DNA from: Reticulitermes speratus
Lineage: Eukaryota; Arthropoda; Insecta; Blattodea; Rhinotermitidae
Direction: 5' to 3'
Assembly (NCBI GenBank): GCA_021186555.1
Contig: JAJKFL010000007.1
Span: forward strand, 29,169,177 to 29,233,176
Length of the DNA stretch: 64,000 bases
A model generated the notes under the pieces. It was not told where the DNA came from and made no database searches. It saw only the letters and a program-made list of their open reading frames with translations. Positions 21,756 to 32,900 of this stretch are shown here, piece after piece. A program made the translations under genes and the position numbers. Within the stretch, counting starts at the first letter, position 1. Each line of letters begins with the position of its first letter.

Positions 21756-22543
21756 CGTGGGTTAGCCAGAAAGTAAAGATACAAACGCAATAACATTTTT
21801 TAAAAATAGTTATTAACGAAATTGAGTGAAAAAACTCTTAACACATACCTTTAGCTATTTTTCAACATAATCACCACCTTTGTCACGGCATTTGTTTAGA
21901 CTGGGTACGAGGTTTTGTATTCCGATGTCATAGAGCTCCGCCGCCAGTGCACGCAACCATGCAGTGACTTCGTTTTTCACCTATTTTTTTTTTGTTTTTC
22001 ACGAAAGGGGGTTCTTCTGGTTGATTTTATGCCTCACGGGACCACCATAAACTCTGCGGCATATTGTGAAACACTGAAAAGGTTTAGACGTGAAATTCAG
22101 AACAGAAGACGAGGGATGCTGACATTGCTCTAGCGGTGTGCGGCCTTGCGTTGTCGTGCAGTAAGGTGACGCCGCGTGTCAGCATCCCTCGTCTTCTGTT
22201 CTGAATTTCACGTCTAAGCCTTTTCAGTGTTTCACAATATGCCGCAGAGTTTATGGTGGTCCCGTGAGGCATAAAATCAACCAGAAGAACCCCCTTTCGT
22301 GAAAAACAAAAAAAATAGGTGAAAAACGAAGTCACTGCATGGTTGCGTGCACTGGCGGCGGAGCTCTATGTCATCGGAATACAAAACCTCGTACCCAGGC
22401 TAAACAAATGCCTTGACAAAGGTGGTGATTATGTTGAAAAATAGCTAAAGGTGTGTGTTAAGGGTTTTTTCACTCGATTTTGTTAATAAATATTTTTTAA
22501 AAATTTTATTGCGTTTGTATCTTTGCTTTCTGGATAACCCACG
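21756..22543. mobile_element. Foldback element made from a mariner-type transposon
   Basis: The arms 21756-22124 and 22177-22543 are near-perfect inverted copies about 368 bp long with a 52-bp centre, ending in CGTGGGTTAGCCAGAAAG and CTTTCTGGATAACCCACG, each flanked by TA. Each arm encodes mariner transposase peptides (GVLLVDFMPHGTTINSAAYC, CETLKRLRREIQNRRRGMLT). The minus-strand frame running through the centre also reads LLHDNARPHTA, which includes the second catalytic Asp. The third catalytic block is absent, so the element is non-autonomous. Spacer B keeps only the right part (54925-55370). Confidence 0.85.
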
Positions 22544-22833
22544 TATAACAGTTCACTACTGTGTTCACAATGAACCACCACTGGACACTAGTGAGGAAAA
22601 ATGAACTCCCACCCTATGTATTTTAAAATAAATTTTAATTTCATTCTCCCATCTATACATAAGTCTCCAAAATAATATCATCCCTTCAGATTTCTTGTCC
22701 ACAATTTTACGCTATTCTCATTTCCCCCAATACGAAGCTTCTTGACTTGCATTGCTGCTTTCATTTAATACTAGAAGAATAGTAGAAACTGTAGACAATC
22801 ATCTTTCAAGCACTCAGATCACGTGCAAAATAT

Positions 22834-22960
22834 CCAGACCAGCTGTGGAGGCCAGCCAGCCTCCTATAAATTGGGTACCACAGGTTCAATCCTCCATGGT
22901 AAAGTGGCAGCAGCCTTATGCTCACCACGCACTACCTAGGTTAAGAATGCATGAAGCTAG
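22834..22960 (+). mobile_element. Degraded SINE body fragment
   Basis: CCAGCCAGCCTCCTATAAAT, GGGTACCACAGG, GGTAAAGTGGC and CTAGGTTAAGAATGCATG match the body of the SINEs at 5.96 and 16.3 kb. The tRNA head is missing or eroded. Shared with spacer B at 55661. Confidence 0.6.
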
Positions 22961-23490
22961 ACAGCCAGTCAAAACATATATCTTAATGGCATGCAAAAGG
23001 GCAACTTAAACTTTTGTTACAAGGTTTTTCATTACAACACAGTTATGTTGGACATCAATGCCTACAATATATTTAACGAAGTTGGCTTTACTTTCATCTT
23101 CAGTCCGTTATTATTATGCTCACAGACATCTTTATACTTTTAAGTGTGACATCCCATCGTGATATAAATATGCAAAGGTAAACAGAGTACCATCAATCAC
23201 TACAAACTTCACATATTAAGTATGCTGAAATTCATTAAGTTACATGTTTCAGCTCATCTACAAAAAGCCATAATTTGGCAGTAAGATACAAAGGAGAAAT
23301 TATACGTATGTTACAACGTATCTAATTTTTGCATTATTTGTGTTGACATCTCATCTTGTAAATCATAAGACACATATGTACTATATGATGAGATGAAAAT
23401 TATTGGGTACAGGATAAATGTAAAACAATAGTAAAAGTTGAGAGTATTTGTAATTATAATAATTACAATAGTAAAAATTATTAAATTCGC
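22961..23490. other. Non-coding spacer
   Basis: AT-rich, with TATAATAATTACAATAGTA-like simple sequence near 23450. If the Ty3/gypsy-like element had an integrase, it should lie here on the minus strand, but no integrase motif is visible. Shared with spacer B. Confidence 0.45.
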
Positions 23491-24874
23491 TAGAATTATA
23501 AATATTGATGGTCAGTGTTTACGGTAACTTTATGGCAGTAAATGTAATCTCTGAATTTCCGGACAGCATAGAATATTGCCAGGAGTTCTAGTTCACAGGT
23601 TGTACACCTCTGCTCGGTTGGCGTGAGGATATGCGAAGCCGTAGATATGATGTTGATCCGGCCGTCTTTATCCTCTTGCATTAGGACCGTTCCTATCGCC
23701 TTTGCACTCGCGTCGGTACTGATAATATAATCTCGAGTGTCATCTGGCTGCGCAATAGGCGAATTTCTCCCTCAGTTCTTCAAACGCTCTTTGCACCGTG
23801 GATGTCCAGCTGCACTTGCTCCCTTTGCGCAAAAGTGTCAATAAGGGCGCCACATATTGTGAGTAGTTCACGATGAATTGCTGGTGGAAGTTGTATATGC
23901 CTAAGAATCTCCTTAGTTCTTTCTGGTTTCTTGGCTGAGGGTACGACAGAATGGCTTCGATTCTCTGCGGATCCGGACGTTATGTGCGGTCGCTGATAAT
24001 TAAACCAAAAACCTTTATCTCAGGCCTGCAGAAGTGACACTTGCAGGCATTTATAGTGAAGCCCGCAGAAGTACGGAATCCAGTGTTGCCAAGTGATCCT
24101 CGAACTCTGGACTGTGGAGGACAATGACGTCTACATACGTAATCACGTTCTTCTCATCTCTTTGTAAAGCCCTTATGAATGCTGAAAGGGACTTCTTGTA
24201 CCCACACAGAACCACAGCAAATTGGAAAACATGCTTTTCAAAATTAAAAGCTGTCCACTTTCTCGAAGGTTTAGCCAGTGGTACCTGAAGAAACGCTGAA
24301 CTGAGATCCAAAGCTGTAATACATTTAGAACCATGAAAGCTTTGTTAAAGTTCTCTGATCGGTGCGACTTTAACCCTGTCCGGGGCCATAAATTTATTCA
24401 CGCCCCTTGCGTCTACTCATACCCGGGTTGCTTTATTTTCTCGATGCACATTTGTGAGTGGATTTACAAAAGCTGAGTAAGATTCTTCTAATATGCCGTC
24501 ATTTATCATGTCTTGTATTTGGGCTCTGACTTGATCACGCAAAGCAAATGCGATGGTTCTTGAGCTGCCTGATTTAGGTAACTTGCCTACAATGTTACAA
24601 TGGTATCCGAACCCTGTGCATTTCCCTGGCCGCTTGGTGAGGTGTCGCTGGTATTTTATTAATACTGCCATTAACCGATTGCGTTGTTTTCATTTACGTT
24701 ATTATACTCGTTTATTATAGTCTTCACTTGGTTAGGTGTAATAACCCTGTCATCTGTTGTGTCATTCATGGCGCTAGTTGTCTGATATGTGTCACTAGTG
24801 ACAGTCCTGAAGCAGTTCACGGTAGCGTCAGACGTCGCATCCTCAATCACGTCCATCCTTACTATCAATCTCAC
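23491..24874 (-). pseudogene. Decayed Ty3/gypsy-like pol: reverse transcriptase and RNase H
   Basis: On the minus strand, from high to low coordinates: a linker (NDTTDDRVITPNQVKTIINE), the start of RT (GILEESYSAFVNPLT, then VHRENKATRV before a stop), MDLSSAFLQVPLAKPSRKW, and YVDVIVLHSPEFEDHL where YADD is expected. RNase H follows, with TDASAKAIGTVLM around 23720-23680 and HILTPTEQRCTTCELELLA, then VNTDHQYL near 23500. The active-site YADD is destroyed here but kept in spacer B. Several stops and frameshifts are shared by both copies, so the element was already dead before the duplication. I see no integrase and no LTRs. Confidence 0.8.
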
Positions 24875-25390
24875 GAATTAGTTCGCCATCTCTGTGGCCT
24901 TCATTGCCCTTCGCAATGTAAGAAACTGGCACGCACGACTCAGTGTGCATCCCTTGACCGTGGTCGGCGGCACAAGCATCATCACAGGCACACCGGCTCT
25001 GTCGAACTGTATCATATTCATTACAATATACAGTACCATAACATCACAACACTTAGTAACATTTTCACGAAAAGCCCGCAATTCCTTTGTTGTCGCTAAC
25101 TATACTAGCTTCACTGACGACTGCACGGTGCTCATCACATGTTGCCAGGCCTATAGCCGGTGAAGCTGATGTAGTAAGAGGAAACATCGACTTATGTAGC
25201 ACGTCCTTCTCTACGTACCCAGATGTAGCGTTGCCGTCTGTTGCGGCTATGTCATCTCTTGCGACATCAAATCCGTGTCTAGTCGTTTCATTATTTCCTT
25301 AAAAGAAAGCGCATCTGTCTGGGAAATTTATAACAGCAGAGTAATTAATAAAAAAATTCTACTCCGATGACGGCTGAAGTCAGCAGTTGA
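24875..25390. other. Weakly coding interval between protease and RT of the gypsy-like relic
   Basis: Minus-strand frames here are short and I recognise no domain. The interval is shared with spacer B, where an 850-bp insertion interrupts it. It probably belongs to the retroelement's pol linker. Confidence 0.4.
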
Positions 25391-26210
25391 GGCGACACGA
25401 GAAACACATGACCAATGGTGACATTTCCTAATTTCACAGGTAATATAGCCTGCTTCCTGACCCGACGGCTCTTATCATTGAACGCACTCACTAATGTAAG
25501 ATGTGCCGGAAGCTCAAGATATTTGTTTCCTCTTTGTTTTATTTAAAGGTAAAGCAACCCCATTACAGGCCTGGACAGACCCTTAGGATCCCAGGAGGTT
25601 GAAGCTCCGAGATTTTTTAAACAATCGGCACATGAAGGTGGTAAGGTTGTCAGCCCTACGCACCGGCCGCATTTACCCCCCAGTAAATATTCCTGGTACT
25701 CATTTCTGTTAGAGGCTGAGTCGACACCAGGGCCACAGTGCGACCGAGACGATTATGTCAATAAAAAATTCCAGTGACACCACCGGGAATCGAACCCGCG
25801 ACGTTCCGGTTTGTAGCGCAGTGCCTCAACCAACTGCGCCACCTTTGTTTTATTATGTCATATAAATTTCCGTTCATCAAAGTAAACTCACATCCAGTGT
25901 CTAGGATAGCCGAAACTTCTTCCTCTCCAGTTTTAATTGCAATTCTGGGACACTTCTGTAATCTGTCCTCAGCGATGTACATGGTGTAACTAATTTATTT
26001 TCAGTCCCTAAATTAATTTCATCATCTACTAGATCTAAATCATGTTTCAAGAATACATTCACTTTAATTTTGTTTATAAGGTCTTCTCTTTCTACAGGCT
26101 CAATATATTGCTGTCTTAGTTTTTGTTGGGCCGGTATGCTCGTGATTACGCACGAGGACGCGTGGCGACCAGTAGACACGTCCTTTAGGCGTTTAAATTG
26201 CTTCTCCCAG
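25391..26210 (-). pseudogene. Decayed retropepsin region of the gypsy-like element, split by a SINE
   Basis: The minus strand reads STGRHASSCVITS, then MYIAEDRLQKCPRIAIKT and EVSAILDTGCEFTLMNGN, where LDTG is the retroviral-type aspartic protease motif. Right after NLYDIIKQR the frame enters a SINE (25544-25842). In spacer B the frame continues without interruption. The protease part therefore survived better until after the duplication, at least as sequence. Confidence 0.72.
25544..25842 (-). mobile_element. tRNA-derived SINE, second family, specific to spacer A
   Basis: On the minus strand the head reads GGCGCAGTTGGTTGAGGCAC (A box) and GCGGGTTCGATTCCCGG (B box). The tail ends CCTGTAATGGGGTTGC. 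It is flanked by the 12-bp direct repeat CTTTGTTTTATT at 25532-25543 and 25843-25854. Spacer B has the empty site with a single copy of the repeat near 59200. It is a clean, recent insertion. Confidence 0.92.
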
Positions 26211-26410
26211 ATCTGTCATTCCTCCTGTTAGGGGATCGGCTGCCGTCACGACGCTGATTACCGCACGGTAGAGGTGAAAACAGCTGATGGGATCTTATTG
26301 GCTTCATTACCATTAAATTTTTTCTTATATTTCCAATCTCCGAACTTAATTTCCGGATTTCTGATTCGTAAACTTGTCTATCAGTCTGAATTTTGCTACT
26401 GTACTCTTCT

Positions 26411-26785
26411 TTAAGAAATATGATAAAAGCTATCCCTATACAGGCCTGGACAGGCCCTGAGGGTTACAGGAGATTAAGGCAGTTGGATGATGCACTGCGC
26501 TACAAGCTGGAAGGTTGCGGGTTCGATTCCCGATGGTGTCATTGGATTTTTTCATTGACGTAATCCTTTCGGTCGCACTATGGCCCTGGGGTCGACTCAG
26601 CCCCTAACAGAAATGCGTACCTGGAGTATTTCCCCGGGAGGGGGGGGGGGTAAAGACGACCGGTGCGTACGGCTGACAAACTTACCACATTCATGTGCCG
26701 ATTGTATAGAAATCTGGGAGCCTCAACTTCCTGGAACCCTAAAGGACTGTCCAGCCCTGTAATGGGATTGCTTTAACTTTTGCTT
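26411..26785 (+). mobile_element. Composite SINE of the second family with an inverted 3'-end copy at its 5' end
   Basis: A head with GATGCACTGCGCTACAAGC and GCGGGTTCGATTCCCGATGG, a body with GGCCCTGGGGTCGACTCAGC, and a tail with CCTGTAATGGGATTGC. Before the head is a stretch (TACAGGCCTGGACAGGCCC) that is the tail of the same family in reverse orientation. The direct repeat TACTCTTCT lies at 26402-26410 and 26786-26794. Shared with spacer B. A G-run at about 26639-26650 lies inside it. Confidence 0.75.
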
Positions 26786-27004
26786 TACTCTTCTAAACTA
26801 GATGCAACGATCTGATTTAGGCAGTTATGTCACCTACCTTATTGTTAACCTCCTCTGTATTCTGGTTCATTTCTGACCTGAGGCTGTTTACACTGGCATC
26901 AGTCTGGGATTTATACGCATTCATACTGTCATGCATTACATCACACACACTCAACATTTCGCACAAGGTTGGTTAGTTCTATATCAGTACTGTTCTTAAC
27001 TACT

Positions 27005-27475
27005 TCAGCCTCTAGCGATTGATGGTATTTCAGTTTGTAACTGGTAGGAAAATTCCTTCCTCATCCGATCATTTTCTTTCGTCATATCTGAAGTTAAATT
27101 TCCGATCACTGAATTTAATTTTGCATTTAAGCTATCAGGCACAGAGTTTAATTTGGTAACCAGATTTTCTGAAACTGAAGCTAATTTTGCGTCCAAATTC
27201 TCAGATATTTCATTTAATTCAACTTTCAATGCATTAGTCATTATTCCTTCCAAAGTGGCTGCCTGCTTGTTACTTTCCTCTTGTATGTTATTTAATTTTG
27301 ATTCTAAAGTCGAGGCCAGTTTTGCGTTTTCTGCCTGCATGGCTGCCACAAAAGTGGCAAACATGCTATGCAGCTGATTAGCAGAAATTGGGCTCTCATT
27401 AGTACCACTAGTTACATCACTATTACCGGATACTTCTACAGTGTTCTGGATACCTCTGTCCACATTTCTGACCAC
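27005..27475 (-). CDS. Gag-like coiled-coil protein of the gypsy-like element, open in this copy
   Basis: A 156-residue open frame, rich in Asn, Ser, Glu and Leu, with heptad-like repeats (LESKLNNIQEESNKQ, ALKVELNEISENLDAKL, LNAKLNSVIGNLTSDM). I see no zinc knuckle. Position and orientation, just upstream of protease, RT and RNase H on the same strand, suggest the gag or leader protein of the retroelement. In spacer B the same frame is broken near 60510-60530. The identity as gag rests on context and coiled-coil character, not on a recognised gag motif. Confidence 0.5.
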   Translation of the reverse strand: MVRNVDRGIQNTVEVSGNSDVTSGTNESPISANQLHSMFATFVAAMQAENAKLASTLESKLNNIQEESNKQAATLEGIMTNALKVELNEISENLDAKLASVSENLVTKLNSVPDSLNAKLNSVIGNLTSDMTKENDRMRKEFSYQLQTEIPSIARG

Positions 27476-27519
27476 AGATTGTTCTAGTTCATGATCTGAA
27501 ACAGTGTTCTGTTCTCGTA

Positions 27520-28847
27520 CGAGGTCTGTTCAAGTAATGTCCGAACTTTTAAAATAGCGCGCCAATGCAAAAGCGCATCGCTTTCCGGAAAGTGGCGCAG
27601 CCTAGCTGTGATCTTCGGGAGTTATCTGCCGCAAGCCGCGTCGTTCTATCTTGCTTAGTCATTGTGCTGGAGCGGTTTGTTTGGCTGCGTGCAAAGTGTC
27701 GTCTGCGAATTTTAACATGTCCGAATTTCACGAACAACGCGTAAACATTAAATTTTGTGTTAAGCTTGGGAAAACGTTTATCGAGACTCATGAAATGTTG
27801 AAAGACGCTTACGGTGACCAGTGTATGGGCCGTACGCAGTGCTATGAATGGTTAAAACGTTTCAAGGACGGTCGGCAGTCAACTGACAATGACCCACGTC
27901 CGGGTCGGCCCTCAACGTCAACTGATGCCGTTCATGTTGCCCAAGTTCGTGCCGTTGTTCGTTCTAATCGTCGTTTGACTGTTCGGGAAATAGCTGAGGA
28001 ATGCAACATATCCGTAGGGTCATGCCACGCCATTCTAACAGAAAAATTAGAAATGCATCGGGTAGCAGCAAAGTTTGTTCCACGCCTCTTGACTGAGGAT
28101 CAAAGAGAGCGTCGCGTTGCCATTTGTCAGGAACTTTTGGATCGCGCAAATGAAGATGAAAACTTCATGAATTGCATCATCACCGGCGATGAAACGTGGG
28201 TCTATGGATATGATGTGGAAACAAAAGCACAATCTTCTCAGTGGGTCTCGAAAACGTCGCCCAGACCGAAAAAAGCGCGTCAAGTGAGATCGAATGTGAA
28301 AGCGATGTTGACCGGTTTTTTTTTTTTTACTTTGAGGGAGTTGTGCATCATGAGTTTCTGCCACAAGGACAAACTGTGAACAGATGGTACTACCTGAACG
28401 TTCTTAAGAGACTCAGAGAAAGAATCAGGAGAAAAAGGCCTCAGTTATGGAGAAACAATTCATGGATCCTCCACCATGACAATGCACCAGATCAAGCGTC
28501 GCTGCTGATTCGTGACTTCCTGGCCAAACATGAGACAACGGTCCTTCCTCAGCCTCCCTACTCTCCTGACCTTGCCCTAGCAGACTTTTTCCTCTACCAA
28601 AGACTTAAATCCACGTTGAAAGGACGAAGATTTCAATCAGTCGAGGAGATAAAAGAAAAATCGCTGGAGGACCTACGCGCGATCCCGAAAAACGCCTTCC
28701 AGGACTGCTTCCGGAAGTGGAAAAACGTTGGGAGCGGTGTATGAACAGCCAAGGGGAGTACTTCGAAGGAGACAAAACTGAGTAGCTTGCAGGTAAGCCC
28801 AAAAAAATTATATAAAAAAAGTTCGGACATTAATTGAACAGACCTCG
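27520..28847 (+). mobile_element. Second mariner transposon, 1328 bp, specific to spacer A
   Basis: The inverted repeats CGAGGTCTGTTCAAGTAATG (left) and CATTAATTGAACAGACCTCG (right) are flanked by TA (27518-27519 and 28848-28849). Spacer B shows the empty site TCTCGTATCTCTG near 60890 with a single TA, so this insertion followed the duplication. It belongs to a different mariner lineage from the one at 3026, judging by both ends and protein. Confidence 0.95.
27717..28744 (+). pseudogene. Mariner transposase with a single frameshift in a T run
   Basis: I place the start at MSEFHEQRVNIKFC (27717). The helix-turn-helix region and GRPSTST linker are followed by ITGDETWVYGYD (first Asp). The frame then shifts by one base inside a 13-T run at 28316-28328. 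The second frame continues EGVVHHEFLPQGQTV, LHHDNAPDQAS (second Asp) and YSPDLALADFFLYQ (third Asp; family PC is replaced by LA). Frame arithmetic fits one missing base, or two extra. A long T run is the classic place for a sequencing-consensus error, so the gene may be intact in reality. Confidence 0.85.
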
Positions 28848-29084
28848 TATATCTGACGTAACAGGAGCTGTATTTTAACTTCGCGCTGTCGACGCCATCC
28901 TACTGCAAAGACACCTATCCAATTTAACTAAAAAATTCACGCATACGGTTGCTTCTAGGTTGACTTACTTTGGGTGTGCGGTGTGTAAACTAAAGACGAC
29001 AACCGCGAATAGGAGCTGCACGCAGGTCCGAAGCTGATCCCCCTCTGCGGCCGTTTTGTGTCTCTGCTGATGCGTCATGTGGCT

Positions 29085-29362
29085 CTTTGATGGTCGCTGT
29101 GTCTCTGCTGATGCGTCACTGTGGCTCTTTGATGGTCGCTGTGGCTCTTCGATGAGTCGCTGTGACTCTTGGTTGGGTCGCAGTGGCTATTGGATGGGTC
29201 GCGGTGGCTCTTCGATGGGTCGCTGTGGCTCTTCGATGGGTCGCTGTGGCTCTTCGATAGTCGCTGTGGCTCTTCGATGAGTCACGGTGGTTCTTGGATG
29301 GGTTGCTGAGGCTCTCCGATGAGTCGCTGTGGCTCTTGGATCGGTCGCGATGGTTCTTCGAT
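29085..29362. repeat. 21-bp minisatellite downstream of gene Y's stop
   Basis: About 13 imperfect copies of a TCGCTGTGGCTCTTCGATGG-like 21-mer, with some 20-mers. Because 21 is a multiple of three, both strands give artificial open frames of 7-residue repeats. A related array lies in spacer B at about 61110-61402. Any role is unknown. Confidence 0.85.
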
Positions 29363-29948
29363 GGTGTACTTTCGATGTTACGCGCACTTTCAATTGTTCA
29401 AGCCCCACGTCATTGGGAGCCACTTTTAACTGATCCGTAATCTTACCTCCTCTGCGCAGTTAGCTGTCTTAATTTTAATCTGATAACGCTATGCTAATAG
29501 CTAAGAGGATCAACTAGCTAGCTTGTACAGTGGAGAGCAAGGCTTATCTCAGGGAATATGATGTTGAATTGAGGTACAGTAATGGACCTACAAGTGTTAT
29601 TCTTCATCAACTTACACCAACAAATGTAACGCACTGAAGCGACAAAGTCACTAAAATGATCACGTGATTGCTAACCAGATATATTTGATAAAATTGTACC
29701 ACAACACTCTCTCTTCACAGTTCACAACAGGCACAAATGTTTAGATCTCTATCTGATCTACTGCCCAGCGACCGGTTGAAGCGCACAATTTGGAATGCCC
29801 TTGTTACCGCAGTGTTTTGTGCATTTCCTTCGCACGGCTAGCACGATATTGTTTACTCCATTTTTCTGAATTCAGGACCCCAATATCCCAAGCTGCCTTT
29901 GATATGGGGAGCCAGCGCTATATAAATCTCACTCCACTTTAACTCAAA
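29363..29948 (+). promoter_or_regulatory. 3' flank of gene Y with a conserved plus-strand TATA box
   Basis: No gene seen. GCGCTATATAAATCTC at 29915-29930 has a strong TATA box on the plus strand and is conserved past gene Z (61957-61972). A start about 30 bp downstream would transcribe antisense across the ankyrin array. No AATAAA signal for gene Y is visible close to the stop on the minus strand. Antisense transcription is inference only. Confidence 0.3.
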
Positions 29949-32900
29949 CTACTTCCATCCTCCCTCACAAGGTCCAATATAATCGGTTATAATATCATCG
30001 GCTAGCAACAAGTCATCTTTGAGGTTTAGTTGCAATTCTCTACCCCAACCCCACAGAGCCTCTAAAATCTCTTTCCTACCGCGGTGTGTTGCTATGTGCC
30101 ATGCAGATTGTCCATCCTTATCTTTTGCTAGCAACAGGTCATCTTTGAGGTTTAGTTGCAATTCTCTACCCCAACCCCACAGAGCCTCTAAAATCTCTTT
30201 CCTACCGCGGTGTGTTGCTATGTGCCATGCAGTTTGTCCACAAGTATCTTGTGCTAGCAACAGGTCATCTTTGAGGTTTAGTTGCAATTCTCTACCCCAA
30301 CCCCACAGAGCCTCTAAAATCTCTTTCCTACCGCGGTGTGTTGCTATGTGCCATGCAGATTGTCCATCCTTATCTTTTGCTAGCAACAGGTCATCTTTGA
30401 GGTTTAGTTGCAATTCTCTACCCCAACCCCACAGAGCCTCTAAAATCTCTTTCCTACCGCGGTGTGTTGCTATGTGCCATGCAGTTTGTCCACAAGTATC
30501 TTGTGCTAGCAACAGGTCATCTTTGAGGTTTAGTTGCAATTCTCTACCCCAACCCCACAGAGCTTCTAAAATCTCTTTCCTACCGCAGTGTGTTGCTATG
30601 TGCCATGCAGTTTGTCCACAAGTATCTTGTGCTAGCAACAGGTCATCTTTGAGGTTTAGTTGCACTTCTCTAGCCCAACTCCACAGTTGCTCTAAAACCT
30701 CTTCCTTACCACACATTGCTGCATTGTGCCATGCAGCTTGTCCATACTCATCTCTTGCTAGCAACAGGTCATCTTTGAGGTTTAGTTGCACTTCTCTAGC
30801 CCAACTCCACAGCTGCTCTAAAACCTCTTTCTTACCATACATTGCTGCATTGTGCCATGCAGCTTGTCCATACTCATCTCTTGCTAGCAACAGGTCATCT
30901 TTGAGGTTTAGTTGCACTTCTCTAGCCCAACTCCACAGTTGCTCTAAAACCTCTTTCTTACCATACATTGCTGCATTGTGCCATGCAGTTTCTCCATTCC
31001 TACCTCTTGCAAGCAACAGGTCATCTTTTAGGTGTAGTTGCACTTCTCTAGCCCAACCCCACAGTTGCCCTAAAACCTCTCTCTTACCATATATTGCTGC
31101 TTTGTGCCATGCAGCTTGTCCATACTCATCTCTTGCTAGCAACAGGTCATCTTTGAGGTTTAGTTGCACTTCTCTACCCCAACTCCACAGTTGCTCTAAA
31201 ACCTCTTTGTTACAATACATTGCTGCTTTGTGCCATGTAGTTTGTCCCTTCCTATCTTTTGCTAGCAACAGGTCATCTTTGAGGTTTAGTTGCACTTCTC
31301 TACCCCAACTCCACATTTGCTCTAAAACCTCTTTGTTATGATACATTGCTGCTTTGTGCCATGTAGTTTGTCCCTTCCTATCTTTTGCTAGCAACAGGTC
31401 ATCTTTGAGGTATGGTTGCACTTCTCTACCCCAACCCCACAGTGTCTCTAAAATCTCTTTCCTACAATACTCTGCTGCTCTGTGCCAGGCAGTTTGTCCA
31501 TCCTCATCTTTTGCTAGCAACAGGTCATCTTTGAGGTTTAGTTGCACTTCTCTACCCCAACTCCACAGTTGCTCTAAAATCTCTTTCCTACCATGCTCTG
31601 CTGCTCTGTGCCAGGCAGTTTGTCCCTTCCTACCCCTTGCAAGCAACAGGTCATCTTTTAGGTTTAGTTGCACTTCTCTAGCCCAACCCCACAGTGTCTC
31701 TAAAATCTCTTTCCTACCTAACAGTGCTGCTATGTGCCATGCAGTTTGTCTGTCAATATCTTTTGCTAGCAACAGGTCATCTTTTAGGTTTAGTTGCACT
31801 TCTCTACCCCAACTCCACAGTTGCTCTAAAATCTCTTTCCTACCATGCTCTGCTGCTCTGTGCCAGGCAGTTTGTCCCTTCCTACCCCTTGCAAGCAACA
31901 GGTCATCTTTTAGGTTTAGTTGCACTTCTCTAGCCCAACCCCACAGTGTCTCTAAAATCTCTTTCCTACCTAACAGTGCTGCTATGTGCCATGCAGTTTG
32001 TCTGTCACTATCTTTTGCTAGCAACAGGTCATATTTGAGGTATGGTTGCACTTCTCTAGCCCAACTCCACAGTTGCTCTAAAACCTCTTTGTTACGATAC
32101 ATTGCTGCTTTGTGCCATGTAGTTTGTCCCTTCCTATCTTTTGCTAGCAACAGGTCATATTTGAGGTATGGTTGCACTTCTCTAGCCCAACCCCACAGTG
32201 TCTCTAAAATCTCTTTCCTACCATACAGTGCTGCTATGTGCCATGCAGTTTGTCTGTCACTATCTTTTGCTAGCAACAGGTCATCTTTGGGGTTTAGTTG
32301 CACTTCTCTACCCCAACTCCACAGTTGCTCTAAAATCTCTTTCCTACCATGCTCTGCTGCTCTGTGCCAGGCAGTTTGTCCCTTCCTATCTTTTGCTAGC
32401 AACAGGTCATCTTTGAGGTTTAGTTGCACTTCTCTACCCCAACTCCACAGTTGCTCTAAAATCTCTTTCCTACCATGCTCTGCTGCTCTGTGCCAGGCAG
32501 TTTGTCCCTTCCTATCTTTTGCTAGCAACAGGTCATCTTTGAGGTATAGTTGCACTTCTCTACCCCAACCCCACAGTGTCTCTAAAATCTCTTTCCTACA
32601 ATGCTCTGCTGCTCTGTGCCAGGCAGTTTGTCCATCCTCATCTTTTGCTAGCAACAGGTCATCTTTTAGGTTTAGTTGCATTTCTCCAGCCCAACCCCAC
32701 AGTCTCTTCAAAACCTTTTTCTTACCAACCTCTGCTGCTAAGTGCCATTCAGTTTTTCCATCCTTATCTTTTGCTAGCAACAGGTCATCTTTGAGGTTTA
32801 GTTGCACTTCTCTACCCCAACTCCACAGTTGCTCTAAAACCTCTTTGTTACGATACATTGCTGCTTTGTGCCATGTAGTTTGTCCCTTCCTATCTTTTGC

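Noticed and set aside
29077-29423. Open frames of 7-residue repeats over the 21-bp minisatellite, also at 60959-61345
   Set aside because: A 21-bp period makes open frames by itself. The peptide differs between the two spacers and there is no start context or domain.
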